Positions 17,901-28,642 of a stretch of DNA of 45,212 nt are shown here, piece by piece. The DNA comes from Bacillota bacterium (GTDB lineage: Bacteria; Bacillota; Limnochordia; Limnochordales; ZCTH02-B6). Below the pieces are notes generated by a model. It was given only the letters and a program-made list of their open reading frames with translations. It was not told the DNA's origin and ran no database searches. Within the stretch, counting starts at the first letter, position 1. Every line of letters starts with the position of its first letter. The DNA lies in contig PKQR01000004.1 in the NCBI GenBank assembly GCA_017578085.1, forward strand, positions 1-45,212, read 5' to 3'. Position numbers and translations under genes: made by a program.

Positions 17901-17922
17901 GCCCTCCGGAAGTCCGGAGGGC
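17887..17922 (-). terminator. Terminator of tRNA-Asp/tRNA-Phe
   Basis: Minus-strand stem GCCCTCCGG / CCGGAGGGC with loop ACTT is followed by TGTCGGC and then CTTTTTG. The U-run is displaced by about six bases. The layout resembles the trailers of the other tRNA units here. Confidence 0.7.
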
Positions 17923-17930
17923 CTTTCCGT

Positions 17931-18006
17931 TGGTGCCGAGAGCCGGAATCGAACCGGCGACACCGGGATTTTCAGTCCCGTGCTCTACCAACTGAGCTAT
18001 CTCGGC
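17931..18006 (-). tRNA. tRNA-Phe (GAA)
   Basis: Acceptor GCCGAGA / TCTCGGC, D-arm AGCTCAGTTGGTAGAGC, anticodon loop CTGAAAA (anticodon GAA), T-loop TTCGATT, discriminator A and encoded CCA. Second in the Asp-Phe transcript. Confidence 0.96.
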
Positions 18007-18014
18007 AAAGAAAA

Positions 18015-18091
18015 TGGCGGAACCGACGGGATTCGAACCCGCGATCTCCGGCGTGACAGGCCGGCGTGTTAAACCCCTACACCACGGCTCC
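18015..18091 (-). tRNA. tRNA-Asp (GTC)
   Basis: Acceptor GGAGCCG / CGGTTCC with one G-T pair, D-stem GTGT/ACAC, anticodon stem CCGGC/GCCGG with loop CTGTCAC (anticodon GTC), discriminator G as expected for Asp, and encoded CCA. Confidence 0.95.
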
Positions 18092-18128
18092 GCATTCGTT
18101 TCGGCGGCAAACCGCCTTGGCAACAGCT

Positions 18129-18157
18129 ATACTAGCATAGCCCCCTGACGCTGTCAA
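18129..18157 (-). promoter_or_regulatory. Promoter of tRNA-Asp/tRNA-Phe
   Basis: Perfect TTGACA (18157-18152), 17-base spacer and TAGTAT (18134-18129) on the minus strand, placed 18 bases after the stop of the metal ATPase gene. Confidence 0.9.
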
Positions 18158-18175
18158 GCGCTCCGCAAGCGTTCT

Positions 18176-20224
18176 TTACCCCCGTGCGGGTGCCGGAGAT
18201 GCGGGCGTCAACCCGGCGCGGTGCTGGCCAAGCAACAGGCGCAGGCTGTTAAGGATGACCAGCACCGTGCTGCCCTCGTGGCCGATCACGCCCAGCGCCA
18301 GGACGAGGCCGTGCGTCAGCACCAGGGTGGAGAGCACGACGATGACGCTCAAAGCGAATACGATGTTTTGCCAGATGATCCGCTGCGTGCGACGGCTCAA
18401 GGCAACCGCATGGTTGAGCTTGGCCAGATCATTCGTCATGAGCACCACGTCCGCGGTTTCCATGGCCACGTCGGTACCGGCGGCGCCCATGGCCACCCCA
18501 ACCGTGGCCGTAGCCAGCGCTGGCGCGTCGTTGACGCCGTCGCCCACCATGGCAGTGGGGCCGACCGTCTGACGGAGGCGGGCGATGATATCGGCCTTTT
18601 CGCCCGGCAGCAGCTCCGCAAACACCTCATCCACACCCGCCTGCCGGCCGATGGCCTCCCCTACCCGGCGGTTGTCGCCGGTCAAGAGCACGACCTTCTG
18701 TATGCCCTGGGCCTTCAGGCGGGCGATCATCTCGGGCACCCCGGGCCGCAGGCCGTCCACGACCGCAACCAAACCGATCACCGCGTCGTCGACGCCGACG
18801 AACATCACCGTCTTGCCCTGCTGCTCGAGCTCTTCCACCTGCGCCAGGAGTTCCTCGGGCACCTCGGCCGCGTGCTCCCGCAACAGGCGCCGGTTGCCGA
18901 GCCAGACGATCCGGCCGTCCACTTCGGCCGTGATGCCCTTGCCAGGAATGGCCACGGTATTCGCGGCCGCCGTCCAGTGGAGGCCGTCCGCCCGCGCCGC
19001 CTCCAAGATCGCTTGGGCCAGCGGGTGCTCGGAACGGCCCTCGGCCGCTGCCGCCAGCGACAACACCTCATGCCGGGTCCGCCCGCCCACGGGCACGACG
19101 TCCGTCAGCTTGGGCTTGCCCATGGTCAAGGTCCCCGTCTTGTCGAAGCAGATGACCTTGACGTCGGCCAAGTTCTCGAGGTGAATCCCGCCTTTGAACA
19201 ACACGCCGCTGCGGGCCCCATTGGCGATGGCGGCGACCACCGGCGCCGGCACGGCCATGGCGACAGCACAGGGCGAGGCGACGACCATGAACGTGATGGC
19301 CCTGTAGACGGAAGCCGCCACATCGTGGCCCAAGGCAATGGGGATAACCGCCGCCAAGACCGTGGCCAGGATGACGCCGGCGGCGTAGTACTGTTCGATC
19401 CGGTCGATCACCCGCTGCGTCGGCGCAACCTCGCTTTGGGCTTCCTCCACCATGCGGATGATCTTGGCGATGACCGTCTCCTCGGCGTGCTTGGTCACCT
19501 GCACCTCTAGGGCGCCATACAGGTTGACGGTGCCGCCAAACACCTCGTCCCCCTCGCCCTTGTCCACCGGCAGCGATTCGCCGGTAATCGACGACTCGTC
19601 CAAAGACGAGGCGCCTGCCACGATGCGGCCGTCAATGGGCACCCGCTCGCCCGGGCGGACCACAATGATGTCCCCGATAGCTAACTCGTCGATGGGAACA
19701 AGGCGGGTTTCACCGTCCGGATCCTTGCGCAAAGCCGCTTGCGGCCGCATGGACATGAGGGCCGTGATAGCCCGCCGCGTCCGCTGCAGCGCGTAAAACT
19801 GCATCGCGTTGCTCAAGGAAAACAGGAAGAGCAGGATGCCGCCTTCGAGCCACTCCCCGATGGAGGCCGCCGCTACGGCTGCCAGCACCATGAGCAGGTC
19901 GACGTCGATGCGGCGCTCCGTGAGCAACGCCGTCAGCCCTTGGCGCAAGCTGAACGCGCCGCCCGAGACGTAAGCCAGCACGTACAGGGCCATCACCAGC
20001 GGGCGCCCGGCGCCCAAGGCCGCCGCCACCCGCGCCGCAATTAGGAACACCGTGCAGCCGGCCACCGCCGCGGCCAAGTAGTGCCGCCGCCACAAGTCCA
20101 GCAGGGCGTCCAGCGGGCTGGCCTGGCCCCCGTCGGGGCGCGGCCGGCTGAAACCACGTTCATCCTCGTGCCGTTTCGTCGCGGCCGGAGCATCGCTGTC
20201 CGCCCGGTAAGCCGCGTCCGTCAT
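18176..20224 (-). CDS. P1B-4 type heavy-metal exporting ATPase (Co/Fe/Zn)
   Basis: This membrane P-type ATPase of 682 residues uses ATP to export transition metal ions. Actuator TGES lies at about 214-217, the phosphorylated Asp is in DKTGTLT (about 361), then SEHPLA and [11 protein letters not shown] in the nucleotide and phosphorylation domains. The membrane metal motif is SPC (about 317-319), not CPC. The last helix carries [16 protein letters not shown] (about 649-664). SPC plus HEG is the P1B-4 signature, a class known for Co, Fe(II) and sometimes Zn. No N-terminal HMA metal-binding domain is present. ATG at 20224 follows AAGGAG; the frame extends to 20305. No metal sensor gene is adjacent. 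Confidence 0.93.
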   Translation of the reverse strand: MTDAAYRADSDAPAATKRHEDERGFSRPRPDGGQASPLDALLDLWRRHYLAAAVAGCTVFLIAARVAAALGAGRPLVMALYVLAYVSGGAFSLRQGLTALLTERRIDVDLLMVLAAVAAASIGEWLEGGILLFLFSLSNAMQFYALQRTRRAITALMSMRPQAALRKDPDGETRLVPIDELAIGDIIVVRPGERVPIDGRIVAGASSLDESSITGESLPVDKGEGDEVFGGTVNLYGALEVQVTKHAEETVIAKIIRMVEEAQSEVAPTQRVIDRIEQYYAAGVILATVLAAVIPIALGHDVAASVYRAITFMVVASPCAVAMAVPAPVVAAIANGARSGVLFKGGIHLENLADVKVICFDKTGTLTMGKPKLTDVVPVGGRTRHEVLSLAAAAEGRSEHPLAQAILEAARADGLHWTAAANTVAIPGKGITAEVDGRIVWLGNRRLLREHAAEVPEELLAQVEELEQQGKTVMFVGVDDAVIGLVAVVDGLRPGVPEMIARLKAQGIQKVVLLTGDNRRVGEAIGRQAGVDEVFAELLPGEKADIIARLRQTVGPTAMVGDGVNDAPALATATVGVAMGAAGTDVAMETADVVLMTNDLAKLNHAVALSRRTQRIIWQNIVFALSVIVVLSTLVLTHGLVLALGVIGHEGSTVLVILNSLRLLLGQHRAGLTPASPAPARG

Positions 20225-20571
20225 AGTGCCTCGCTCCTTCGTGCCCGTACAGGACATGGACAGCAGGCGGAGTCCGTCCCGCGCCAAGCTGAAAGGCCAA
20301 GGCAACGGGCCTGCCGTTCCCTGCTTACCGTATCATGCGACCTGGAATTCCGTCGACACTAAGAACCCGCGTTCGGGCAGACGAAAGGCCGCTGTAAGGG
20401 TCAGGTTTCTTCCAGCGATAAACAAGTATTTCCACGGAACCCCCCTGGAAGGAAATCCTAGCCGACCGCTGAAATCATGGAATTTGGTCTAAAGTTTGCC
20501 GTCGCCAGCCGCGTATCCACACACGCCTGCGGGGGTCGCCGATTCCACGCGCTTCACTGGGAGGAACTGCT
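20225..20571. other. Divergent intergenic region, 347 bases
   Basis: This lies between the metal ATPase (leftward) and nucleoside hydrolase 1 (rightward). It has the two ribosome sites and a 7-bp inverted repeat (CTTCCAG near 20410, CTGGAAG near 20450). No consensus promoter, metal-sensor operator or riboswitch could be recognised. Confidence 0.55.
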
Positions 20572-21492
20572 GTGAAGTGGATCATCGACACCGACCCGGG
20601 TATTGACGACGCCGCCGCGATCATCACCGCCATACGCTCGGGGCTGGACGTGATCGCCATCACGGCGGTGCACGGCAACACCCCCCTCAAGTTCACAACC
20701 CGCAACGCCCTGATTCTCACGGAAGTCCTGGACGTACCCACACCGGTTCACGCGGGTGCGGAAAGGCCGCTGCTTCAGCCGCCGCTGGCCGCAGCGGAAG
20801 TCCACGGTTCGGACGGTTTCGGGGACGCGGGCCTGCCTCCGCCCAAGCGCGCGCTGGCAACGCAGCACGCGGTCGATCGCATCATCGAGGCGGCCCATCA
20901 GTACCCCGGAAACCTCTCCATCCTGGCCGTCGGCCCCCTCACCAACGTGGCCCTCGCCATCGCCAAGGATCGCTCTATAACCGGCAAAATCCATCAGCTG
21001 GTCATCATGGGCGGCACCAGCCATGCCCAAGGCAACACCAGCATCGTGGGCGAGTTCAACGTGCTCGCCGACCCGGAAGCGGCCGCCATCGTCTTTGAGG
21101 CCGGCATCCCCATTACCCTGGTGCCTTGGGAGACGACCACCAAGGCGGTCATCCCTGCTGCGGCGCTCGAGCGCCTGCGGGGCTCGGCAAGCCCGGTGGC
21201 GGAAATGTTTCTCACCATCAGCAAGCCGCTGCGGGAGATTACCCGGCGGTTTCTCGGCGCGGAGGGCATGGTGCTGTGCGACCTGGTTGCGGCGGCGGTG
21301 GCCGTCGACGCCGGCATCATGACCGAGCACGTGCACACGTACGTGGGCGTGGAAACCGGGGGCACCCTGGCCCGGGGATTGACGGCCGTGGACTACGCCC
21401 GGCTCAGCGGCCGGCAACCGAACGCCACGGTCTGTCTCGGCGTGGACGTCGGAAAGCTTACCGATCTTTTCGTCCAGGCGATCACTGCGTGA
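20572..21492 (+). CDS. Nucleoside hydrolase 1, active-site His replaced by Cys
   Basis: This ribonucleoside hydrolase (IunH/RihA family, PF01156) splits the N-glycosidic bond to ribose plus base; it is calcium dependent and cytoplasmic. The calcium site IIDTDPGIDD (Asp 6, 8, 12, 13) is intact, as are EVHGSDG, VGPLTNVALA and GEFNVLADPEAA. The late motif, usually HDPLAVA, reads CDLVAAA (Cys236-Asp237), so the catalytic-acid histidine position holds Cys while the metal-binding Asp stays. Substrate range may therefore differ from hydrolase 2 of the same cluster. The start is GTG with GGGAGG upstream. It heads the second nucleoside operon, 134 bases before the binding-protein gene. Confidence 0.9.
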   Translation: MKWIIDTDPGIDDAAAIITAIRSGLDVIAITAVHGNTPLKFTTRNALILTEVLDVPTPVHAGAERPLLQPPLAAAEVHGSDGFGDAGLPPPKRALATQHAVDRIIEAAHQYPGNLSILAVGPLTNVALAIAKDRSITGKIHQLVIMGGTSHAQGNTSIVGEFNVLADPEAAAIVFEAGIPITLVPWETTTKAVIPAAALERLRGSASPVAEMFLTISKPLREITRRFLGAEGMVLCDLVAAAVAVDAGIMTEHVHTYVGVETGGTLARGLTAVDYARLSGRQPNATVCLGVDVGKLTDLFVQAITA

Positions 21493-21626
21493 ACATGGGC
21501 GCTCAGCGCGCCAGCGCCGGCGTCCCCTCGCGGGCATGGGCGGTCGTGCGGTAAGTGCAGGCGGGCACCTACTTCGCGGGCACAAGGGCATACGCGCTGG
21601 CAACTATTAAGAAAGGAGCGTCGTAC

Positions 21627-22712
21627 ATGCGTAGATCGTTGGCAGTCGTCGTGCTGGTCATGGCCCTGGTGGCGGTCTTGAGCATTGGCGCCGCAGCGCA
21701 GAGCATGCGGGTTGCGCTGCTCATCAACGGCACCCTGGGCGACAGGTCGTTCTTTGATTCGGCCTATGCCGGTATCGAGAGGGCCCGTCGGGAGCTCGGG
21801 ATCACCGCCCGGGTCATCGAGATGGGCGACGACCCGAGCCGCTGGGAGCCTACCCTGGCCGACATCGCCGAGGGCAACTGGGACATCATTATCGTCGGTA
21901 CCTGGCAGATGACGGAGATCCTGGAAAAGGTGGCCCGGGAGAACCCCGACAAGCGGTTCATCCTGTTTGACAGCGCGGTCGACTATTCCCAGGGCGGCCT
22001 CGACAACGTCTACTCCATCCTCTACAAGCAGAATGAGGCCTCGTTCCTGGCCGGCGCCTTGGCGGCCATGGTGACCACGTCCAACCTGCCGCTGGCCGAC
22101 CCGAGCAACAAGATCATCGGCTTCCTGGGCGGCATGGACATCCCCGTGATCAACGACTTCCTCGTGGGGTACATCCAGGGCGCCCGCTACATTGACCCCG
22201 AGATCAAGGTGGCCATTTCCTACGTGGGCGATTTCTCGGACCCCGCCCGCGGCAAGGAGATGGCGCAGGCCCAGTATGTTCAGGGCGTTGACATCGGCTT
22301 CAACGTGGCGGGCATGACGGGCCTCGGCCAGCTGGACGCCGCCAAGGAGATGCGCCGCTACGCCATCGGCGTCGACTCCGACCAGGCGCTCCTCTTCAAG
22401 GACACCGACCCCGACAAGGCCAACCTCATCCTGACCTCGATGCTCAAGCGCATCGACAACTCGCTGGTCCGGGCGCTGCGGCTGTTCCGGGAGGGCAAGC
22501 TGCCCTTTGGCACCGCCGAGACGCTCGGGCTGGCGGAACAGGCCGTGGGGCTTGCGGACAACGAGATCTACCGCACGCAGGTGCCTGAGGAGATGCGGGC
22601 CAAGCTGGACGAGCTGGCCGCCAAGATCGTGGCGGGCGAGATCGTCGTCGACACCGCCTTTGGCATGGACACCCGCACCCTCGACGAGTTGCGCAACTCC
22701 GTGCGGCCGTAG
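21627..22712 (+). CDS. BMP-family substrate-binding protein of nucleoside ABC importer (copy B)
   Basis: This is the extracytoplasmic binding protein of the second importer (361 residues). The signal peptide spans about residues 1-24 (LAVVVLVMALVAVLSIGAAA) and, as in copy A, lacks a lipobox cysteine. Family motifs are LLINGTLGDRSFFDSAYAG, WDIIIVGTWQMTEILEKVA, RFILFDSAVDY, NEASFLAGALAAM, YVGDFSDPARGKEMA and AIGVDSDQALLF. ATG at 21627 has GAAAGGAG upstream; the frame runs further left without similarity. A strong stem-loop lies between it and the ATPase gene, which may allow more binding protein than transporter to be made. Confidence 0.92.
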   Translation: MRRSLAVVVLVMALVAVLSIGAAAQSMRVALLINGTLGDRSFFDSAYAGIERARRELGITARVIEMGDDPSRWEPTLADIAEGNWDIIIVGTWQMTEILEKVARENPDKRFILFDSAVDYSQGGLDNVYSILYKQNEASFLAGALAAMVTTSNLPLADPSNKIIGFLGGMDIPVINDFLVGYIQGARYIDPEIKVAISYVGDFSDPARGKEMAQAQYVQGVDIGFNVAGMTGLGQLDAAKEMRRYAIGVDSDQALLFKDTDPDKANLILTSMLKRIDNSLVRALRLFREGKLPFGTAETLGLAEQAVGLADNEIYRTQVPEEMRAKLDELAAKIVAGEIVVDTAFGMDTRTLDELRNSVRP

Positions 22713-22761
22713 CGTTCTCCCTTATCCATCCCGTTGTAGGATACGCAATGCTCAAGCCATA

Positions 22762-22791
22762 CACCGGCGGGCGCGAGAGCGCCCGCCGGTG
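22762..22791 (+). repeat. Intercistronic stem-loop after binding-protein gene
   Basis: A perfect 13-bp stem (CACCGGCGGGCGC / GCGCCCGCCGGTG) is closed by a GAGA (GNRA) tetraloop, 49 bases after the stop and 20 before the next ATG. No T-run follows, so it looks like an RNA stability or processing element, not a terminator. Confidence 0.8.
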
Positions 22792-22811
22792 CAGCACGGG
22801 GAGCGTATTGC

Positions 22812-24349
<1,538 letters not shown>

Positions 24350-24353
<4 letters not shown>

Positions 24354-25402
24354 AGTCCGAAGTCGGATTCGAAATCTTGCGGACGCTGGTGGCCATCGCC
24401 GTTGCGTTGGCCCTGGGGTACGTCATCATTTACCTTGTAAGCGAAGAACCAGGGTACGCGTTCAGTACCCTGGTGACGGGCCCCCTCACCAGCGTGCGCC
24501 GCTTCGGCAACTTCATCGAGATGGCCATTCCCCTCGTATTCACCGGCTTGGCCCTTTCCCTCGTGTTCCAGGCGAGCCAATTCAACATCGGCGCGGAGGG
24601 CCAGCTGTTCCTCGGCGCGGTCGCCGCCACCATGGTGGGCATCGCGTTTCAGTTGCCGCCCGTCATCCACGTGACGCTGGCCCTGGCGGCCGCCGCGGCG
24701 GCCGGGGCGCTGGGCGGTGCGGTTCCGGGCCTCCTGAAAGCCCGCTGGGGAGCCAACGAACTGGTTTCGTCCCTCATGCTCAACTACGTGTATTACCGGC
24801 TCGGGATCTACATCATCAACTACCATTTCCGGGATGAACGGGCCGGCGCCATGGTCTCGCTGCGCTTGGCGGAGAGCTCGTGGCTGCATCACTTTTGGCC
24901 GCCGACCCGGCTGCATGGGGGGCTTTTCATCGCCATCGGGGCGGTGCTGCTCACCTACGTCTTCCTGTACCACACCCGCTGGGGCTACGCCTTGCGCATG
25001 ACGGGGATCAACGCTTCCTTCGCGGCCTACTCCGGCATTTCCGTCGGGTCGGTGATCGTCTACTCCCAAGTGCTGTCGGGCGCCGTGGCGGGGATCGCCG
25101 GCGGCGTGGAAATGCTGGGGATTTTGCGGCGTTTCCAGTGGCAGATGCCGCCGGGATACGGCTTTGACGGCGTCATCGTGGCGATCCTGGCCCGCAATCA
25201 CCCGCTGCTGGTGCCGGTGGCCGCCCTGTTCCTCGCGTACTTGCGCACCGGCGCCGACATCATGGCCCGGGAGACGGACATGACCGCGGAGATGGTGACG
25301 GTCATCCAGAGCGTCATGATCCTTTTGGTCACCGCCCAGGCCTTCCTGCGCCAGTACCGTCACCGGGCCATCGTGCGGGCATCCCGGGAGGCGAACGCCT
25401 GA
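24350..25402 (+). CDS. Nucleoside ABC importer permease (NupP-type, copy B)
   Basis: This BPD_transp_2 permease has 350 residues. It begins with a membrane helix (LVAIAVALALGYVIIYLV) and continues with ASQFNIGAEGQLFLGAVAATM, KARWGANELVSSLMLNYV and GFDGVIVAILARNHPLLVPV, the coupling region. It overlaps the ATPase gene by four bases and the next permease by one (TGATG), a sign of tight translational coupling. It corresponds to the 384-residue permease of operon A, without its charged N-terminal extension. Confidence 0.92.
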
Positions 25403-26373
25403 TGGATACGCTGCGCGCCATCTTCTCGGCCGCTTTCGGGTATTCCCTGCTGCGGGTCAGCACGCCGCTTCTGTTCGCGTCCTTGGCGGCGGTGGTGTCG
25501 GCCCGCGCCGGCGTCATCAACATCGGCATCGAGGGCATGATGCTGGCCGCCGCGTTTGCGGGGGTGGCGGTCAGCGCCTTTACCGCCAGCCCGTGGCTGG
25601 GCCTGCTCGGGGCAGTCGTCACCGGGATCGTCATGGCGCTGATCCTGGCTTACTTCGCCCTCAAACTGAAGACCGACATCATCCTGGGCGGGATCGCGCT
25701 GAACCTCCTGGCCAGCGGCGGGACCATCTTCCTCTTATACGTGCTGGCCGGCGACAAGGGGATCTCCAGCTCCTTGCCCAGCAAGGTGCTGCCTCAGGTC
25801 CAGATCCCGATCATCAAGGACATCCCCGTGGTGGGCGACATCTTCTCCAACCACAATGTCCTGACCTATGTGGCGTTCTTGAGCGTCGTCGTCCTCTACT
25901 ATTTCCTGTACCGCACGCCCCTGGGGCTGCGCCTGCGGGCCGTGGGCGAAAGCCCCGATGCGGCGGCGTCAGTAGGCGTCAGCGTGCACCGGATCCAGTT
26001 CATCGCCCTCGGGATCAGCGGGATGCTGGCCGGTTTCGGCGGGGCGCACTTGTCCATGGGCTACGTCTCCTGGTTTTCCCGGGACATGACCGCAGGGCGC
26101 GGTTTTATCGGCCTGGCCGCGTCGGCCATGGGCGGCGAAACCCCGCAGGGGGCGTTGCTCACTTCCCTCTTCTTCGGCTTCGCCGACGCGCTGTCCAGCT
26201 ACATGCAATCCCTGCGGATCCCGTCGGAGTTTGTGCAGATGATCCCGTACCTCGCGACCGTGCTGGCGCTGGCGGTGTACGCCAACCGCCAGGCGGCCCG
26301 CAAGCAGGCCGTTTCCCACCGAGCCGCACCGAAAGGAAGTGGTACTGTTGTCCCGGATTCCGGTCATCATTGA
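25402..26373 (+). CDS. Nucleoside ABC importer permease (NupQ-type, copy B)
   Basis: This second permease (323 residues) has FASLAAVVSARAGVINIGIEG near the N-terminus and GESPDAAASVGVSVHRIQF and GRGFIGLAASAMGGETPQG in the C-terminal half, matching the NupQ type. A longer loop at about residues 118-150 (DKGISSSLPSKVLPQVQIP) is absent in copy A. ATG shares its first base with the preceding stop. The 3' end overlaps the chosen start of hydrolase 2 by 26 bases. Confidence 0.92.
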   Translation: MDTLRAIFSAAFGYSLLRVSTPLLFASLAAVVSARAGVINIGIEGMMLAAAFAGVAVSAFTASPWLGLLGAVVTGIVMALILAYFALKLKTDIILGGIALNLLASGGTIFLLYVLAGDKGISSSLPSKVLPQVQIPIIKDIPVVGDIFSNHNVLTYVAFLSVVVLYYFLYRTPLGLRLRAVGESPDAAASVGVSVHRIQFIALGISGMLAGFGGAHLSMGYVSWFSRDMTAGRGFIGLAASAMGGETPQGALLTSLFFGFADALSSYMQSLRIPSEFVQMIPYLATVLALAVYANRQAARKQAVSHRAAPKGSGTVVPDSGHH

Positions 26374-27277
26374 CTGCGACCCCGGTCATGACGACGCGAT
26401 TGCGCTCCTCATGGCGCTGGCTTCCCCACGCCTTGATGTGCGTGCCGTCACCGTCGTGGCCGGAAACCAGACCCTGGAAAAGACCTTGAACAACGCCTTG
26501 AAGGTCCTGAGCTTCGTCGGCGCCGAGGTGGAGGTGGCGGCGGGCGCCGCCCAACCGCTCGTGCGCCCGCTCACCATCGCGCCCGAGGTGCACGGGGAAA
26601 GCGGGCTGGATGGGCCTATCCTCCCCCCGCCCACCCTCAAGCCCAGCCCGCGCTCGGCGGTCGAAGTCATCATCGACGTGGTCCGCAAGAGCGACCAGAA
26701 GATCACCCTCATCCCCACGGGTCCCCTGACCAACGTGGCCGCCGCGCTCCTGCTGGCACCGGACATCAAAGCCAATATCGAGCGCATCACGCTCATGGGC
26801 GGGGCGGCCTACGTGGGGAACTGGACCCCGTCGGCCGAGTTTAACATCCTGGTGGACCCCGAGGCCGCGCACATCGTCTTCTCCTCGGGCGTGCCCATCA
26901 CGATGGTCGGGCTGGACGTCACCCACAAGGCGCTCGTGTACGAAGAGGACATTGCGCGGCTAAAGGCCATGAACCGCCGGGTGGCCCGCATGGTGGCGGA
27001 GCTGTTGGACTTCTTCAGCCAGTTCCACAAGCGCTTTGGGTTCAAGGGCAGCCCGCTGCACGACCCGCTGGCCGTCGCGGCGGTGATCGAGCCCCAGGTC
27101 CTCACCACACGGCATTTGCCGGTGGTTATCGAGACCAAGGGTGAATACACCACCGGGCGCACCGTGGTGGACTTTTACGGCGTGACCGGCATGAAGCCCA
27201 ACGTGGACGTGGCTCTGGAGGTCGACCGGGACCGCTTCATCGCGATGCTGTTTGAGGCCATGGAGCATTTCGATTGA
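26348..27277 (+). CDS. Nucleoside hydrolase 2 (canonical active site)
   Basis: This inosine-uridine preferring type nucleoside hydrolase has 309 residues from the TTG at 26348. The metal site reads VIIDCDPGHDD (Asp 9, 11, 15, 16). EVHGESGLDGP, TGPLTNVAAAL and AEFNILVDPEAA are present, and the late motif HDPLAVA (about His238-Asp239) is intact, unlike hydrolase 1. TTG is preferred because AAAGGA lies about ten bases upstream; the in-frame GTG at 26339 is too close to it. The gene starts within the end of the permease gene and is followed by ribokinase, so imported nucleosides can be split to base and ribose. Confidence 0.93.
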   Translation: MSRIPVIIDCDPGHDDAIALLMALASPRLDVRAVTVVAGNQTLEKTLNNALKVLSFVGAEVEVAAGAAQPLVRPLTIAPEVHGESGLDGPILPPPTLKPSPRSAVEVIIDVVRKSDQKITLIPTGPLTNVAAALLLAPDIKANIERITLMGGAAYVGNWTPSAEFNILVDPEAAHIVFSSGVPITMVGLDVTHKALVYEEDIARLKAMNRRVARMVAELLDFFSQFHKRFGFKGSPLHDPLAVAAVIEPQVLTTRHLPVVIETKGEYTTGRTVVDFYGVTGMKPNVDVALEVDRDRFIAMLFEAMEHFD

Positions 27278-27336
27278 CCTCGGGTTCCCGGCAACCCCGG
27301 CCTGCTGTGCCGGCATCGCGGCAAGGAGTGGAAACG

Positions 27337-28251
27337 ATGTCATCCATCGTCGTAGTGGGCAGCTTGAATATGGACCTGGTGGTGCGGACGCTGCGCCTGC
27401 CCAGGGTCGGCGAGACGGTGCTGGGCACCTCGTTTGACACGATCCCAGGCGGCAAAGGCGCCAACCAGGCAGTGGCCGCCGCCCGCCTGGGCGGCCAGGT
27501 GGCCATGGTAGGCCGTGTAGGACAAGACGCTTACGGACGCGCCCTGGTTGACAACCTACAGCAAAACGCCGTCGATGTCAGCCGCATTGTCACTGACGAC
27601 AGCGTGCCGACGGGCGTCGCGTTGATCGCCGTGGGCGCCGGCGGTGAAAACCAGATCATCGTCTACCCGGGGGCCAACGGCCGCGTGACGCCGGGCGACG
27701 TGGACGCGGCGGCATCGCGTCTAACCCCTGGCTCGGTGCTGGTGGCGCAGTTTGAAACCCCCTTGGCGACGGTGACCTACGCCCTGGAGCTGGCCCGGTC
27801 ACGGGGCGCCATCACGGTGCTGAACCCCGCGCCTGCGGTCAGCGAGATCGGCCCCTGGATTCGCCATGCGGATTACCTTGTCCCCAACGAGACGGAAGCC
27901 GCGACCTTGACCGGTCTCACCATCGCGGGCGATGCGGACGTCCGCCGGGCGGCGCAGGCCTTGCGGGACATGGGCGCGCGCCATGTGGTGATCACCCTTG
28001 GCAACCGGGGCGCATACTGGGCCGGCCCGGATGGAGAAGGACACGTCCCCGCCTTCCCGGTCCAGGCCGTGGACACGACGGCAGCCGGCGACGCTTTCGT
28101 CGGGGCGCTGGCCGTCGCCCTGACCGAAGGCCTCAGCCTTCCCGACGCCGTCCGGTTTGGCTGCGCCGCCGGCGCCGTCGCCGTCACCCGGTTCGGCGCC
28201 CAACCGTCCCTGCCGACCAGGTCCGAGGTGGCCGCGTTGCTGCAGCAATAG
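27337..28251 (+). CDS. rbsK: Ribokinase
   Basis: This PfkB-family kinase phosphorylates ribose to ribose 5-phosphate with ATP. The 304 residues begin SSIVVVGSLNMDLVVRT. They carry the sugar-binding GGKGANQAVAAARLGG, NPAPA, PNETEA and the catalytic DTTAAGDAFVGALA, where the Asp is the base. ATG at 27337 follows AAGGAG. It is last in the second nucleoside operon and uses the ribose freed by the hydrolases, feeding the pentose phosphate pathway or PRPP. A strong terminator follows. No ribose transporter genes of the Rbs type are nearby, which supports nucleosides as the ribose source. Confidence 0.95.
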   Translation: MSSIVVVGSLNMDLVVRTLRLPRVGETVLGTSFDTIPGGKGANQAVAAARLGGQVAMVGRVGQDAYGRALVDNLQQNAVDVSRIVTDDSVPTGVALIAVGAGGENQIIVYPGANGRVTPGDVDAAASRLTPGSVLVAQFETPLATVTYALELARSRGAITVLNPAPAVSEIGPWIRHADYLVPNETEAATLTGLTIAGDADVRRAAQALRDMGARHVVITLGNRGAYWAGPDGEGHVPAFPVQAVDTTAAGDAFVGALAVALTEGLSLPDAVRFGCAAGAVAVTRFGAQPSLPTRSEVAALLQQ

Positions 28252-28299
28252 ACGCTGCCGCGGCACGAGCTCGCGGCCATGGGACGGCCAGACAAGAAA

Positions 28300-28338
28300 T
28301 AAAGCCCCTTCGGAAACCTGTTTCCGAAGGGGCTTTTC
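28300..28338. terminator. Bidirectional terminator between rbsK and tRNA-Val (TAC)
   Basis: A perfect 16-bp stem (28301-28316 with 28321-28336) has a four-base loop. The plus strand ends in CTTTTCG. The minus strand ends in CTTTATTTCTTG. It serves both converging transcripts. Confidence 0.92.
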
Positions 28339-28340
28339 GT

Positions 28341-28416
28341 TGGTGCGGGACCCGGGACTCGAACCCGGAACTTCTTCCTTGTAAGGGAAGCACTCTACCA
28401 GTTGAGTTAATCCCGC
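28341..28416 (-). tRNA. tRNA-Val (TAC)
   Basis: Acceptor GCGGGAT / GTCCCGC (one G-T pair), D-arm ACTCAACTGGTAGAGT, anticodon stem CTTCC/GGAAG with loop CTTACAA (anticodon TAC), T-arm CCGGG-TTCGAGT-CCCGG, discriminator A and encoded CCA. It is the second valine isoacceptor of the window. Confidence 0.95.
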
Positions 28417-28443
28417 ACGCGGTGGTAATCCCACCGTATCTTG

Positions 28444-28472
28444 AGTATACGCGCTCTCGCAACCATCGTCAA
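28444..28472 (-). promoter_or_regulatory. Promoter of tRNA-Val (TAC)
   Basis: TTGACG (28472-28467), 17-base spacer and TATACT (28449-28444) on the minus strand, 27 bases before the tRNA. The remaining stretch to the ku start at 28643 shows no clear element. Confidence 0.9.
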
Positions 28473-28642
28473 CGCTGCCCGTCATCCGTCTTTGGTCCCA
28501 GGCAGGGGAAGACCAAGCGTTCATACACCGGGCGCGACGCTGCGTCCATCATGGTTGCTCGTCCAACGGCATATCCTCTCGAGGGAGTACGTCCCCTTCT
28601 CCGGTGGCAACCTACCGACATGAGAAAGGAGCTGCCGGCGGC

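Noticed and set aside
17431-18072. Plus-strand frame with Cys-rich middle and an end reading DGIRTRDLRRDRPAC
   Set aside because: Its end is translated from the reverse of the tRNA-Phe and tRNA-Asp genes, a common false protein; no ribosome site for the middle part.
18221-19510. 429-codon open frame on the plus strand opposite the metal ATPase
   Set aside because: High-GC antisense artefact: His/Arg/Gln-rich shadow with no family pattern, fully inside a well-conserved gene on the other strand.
20405-20456. Inverted repeat CTTCCAG...CTGGAAG between the metal ATPase and hydrolase 1
   Set aside because: Seven bases with a long loop; not distinguishable from chance without comparative data.
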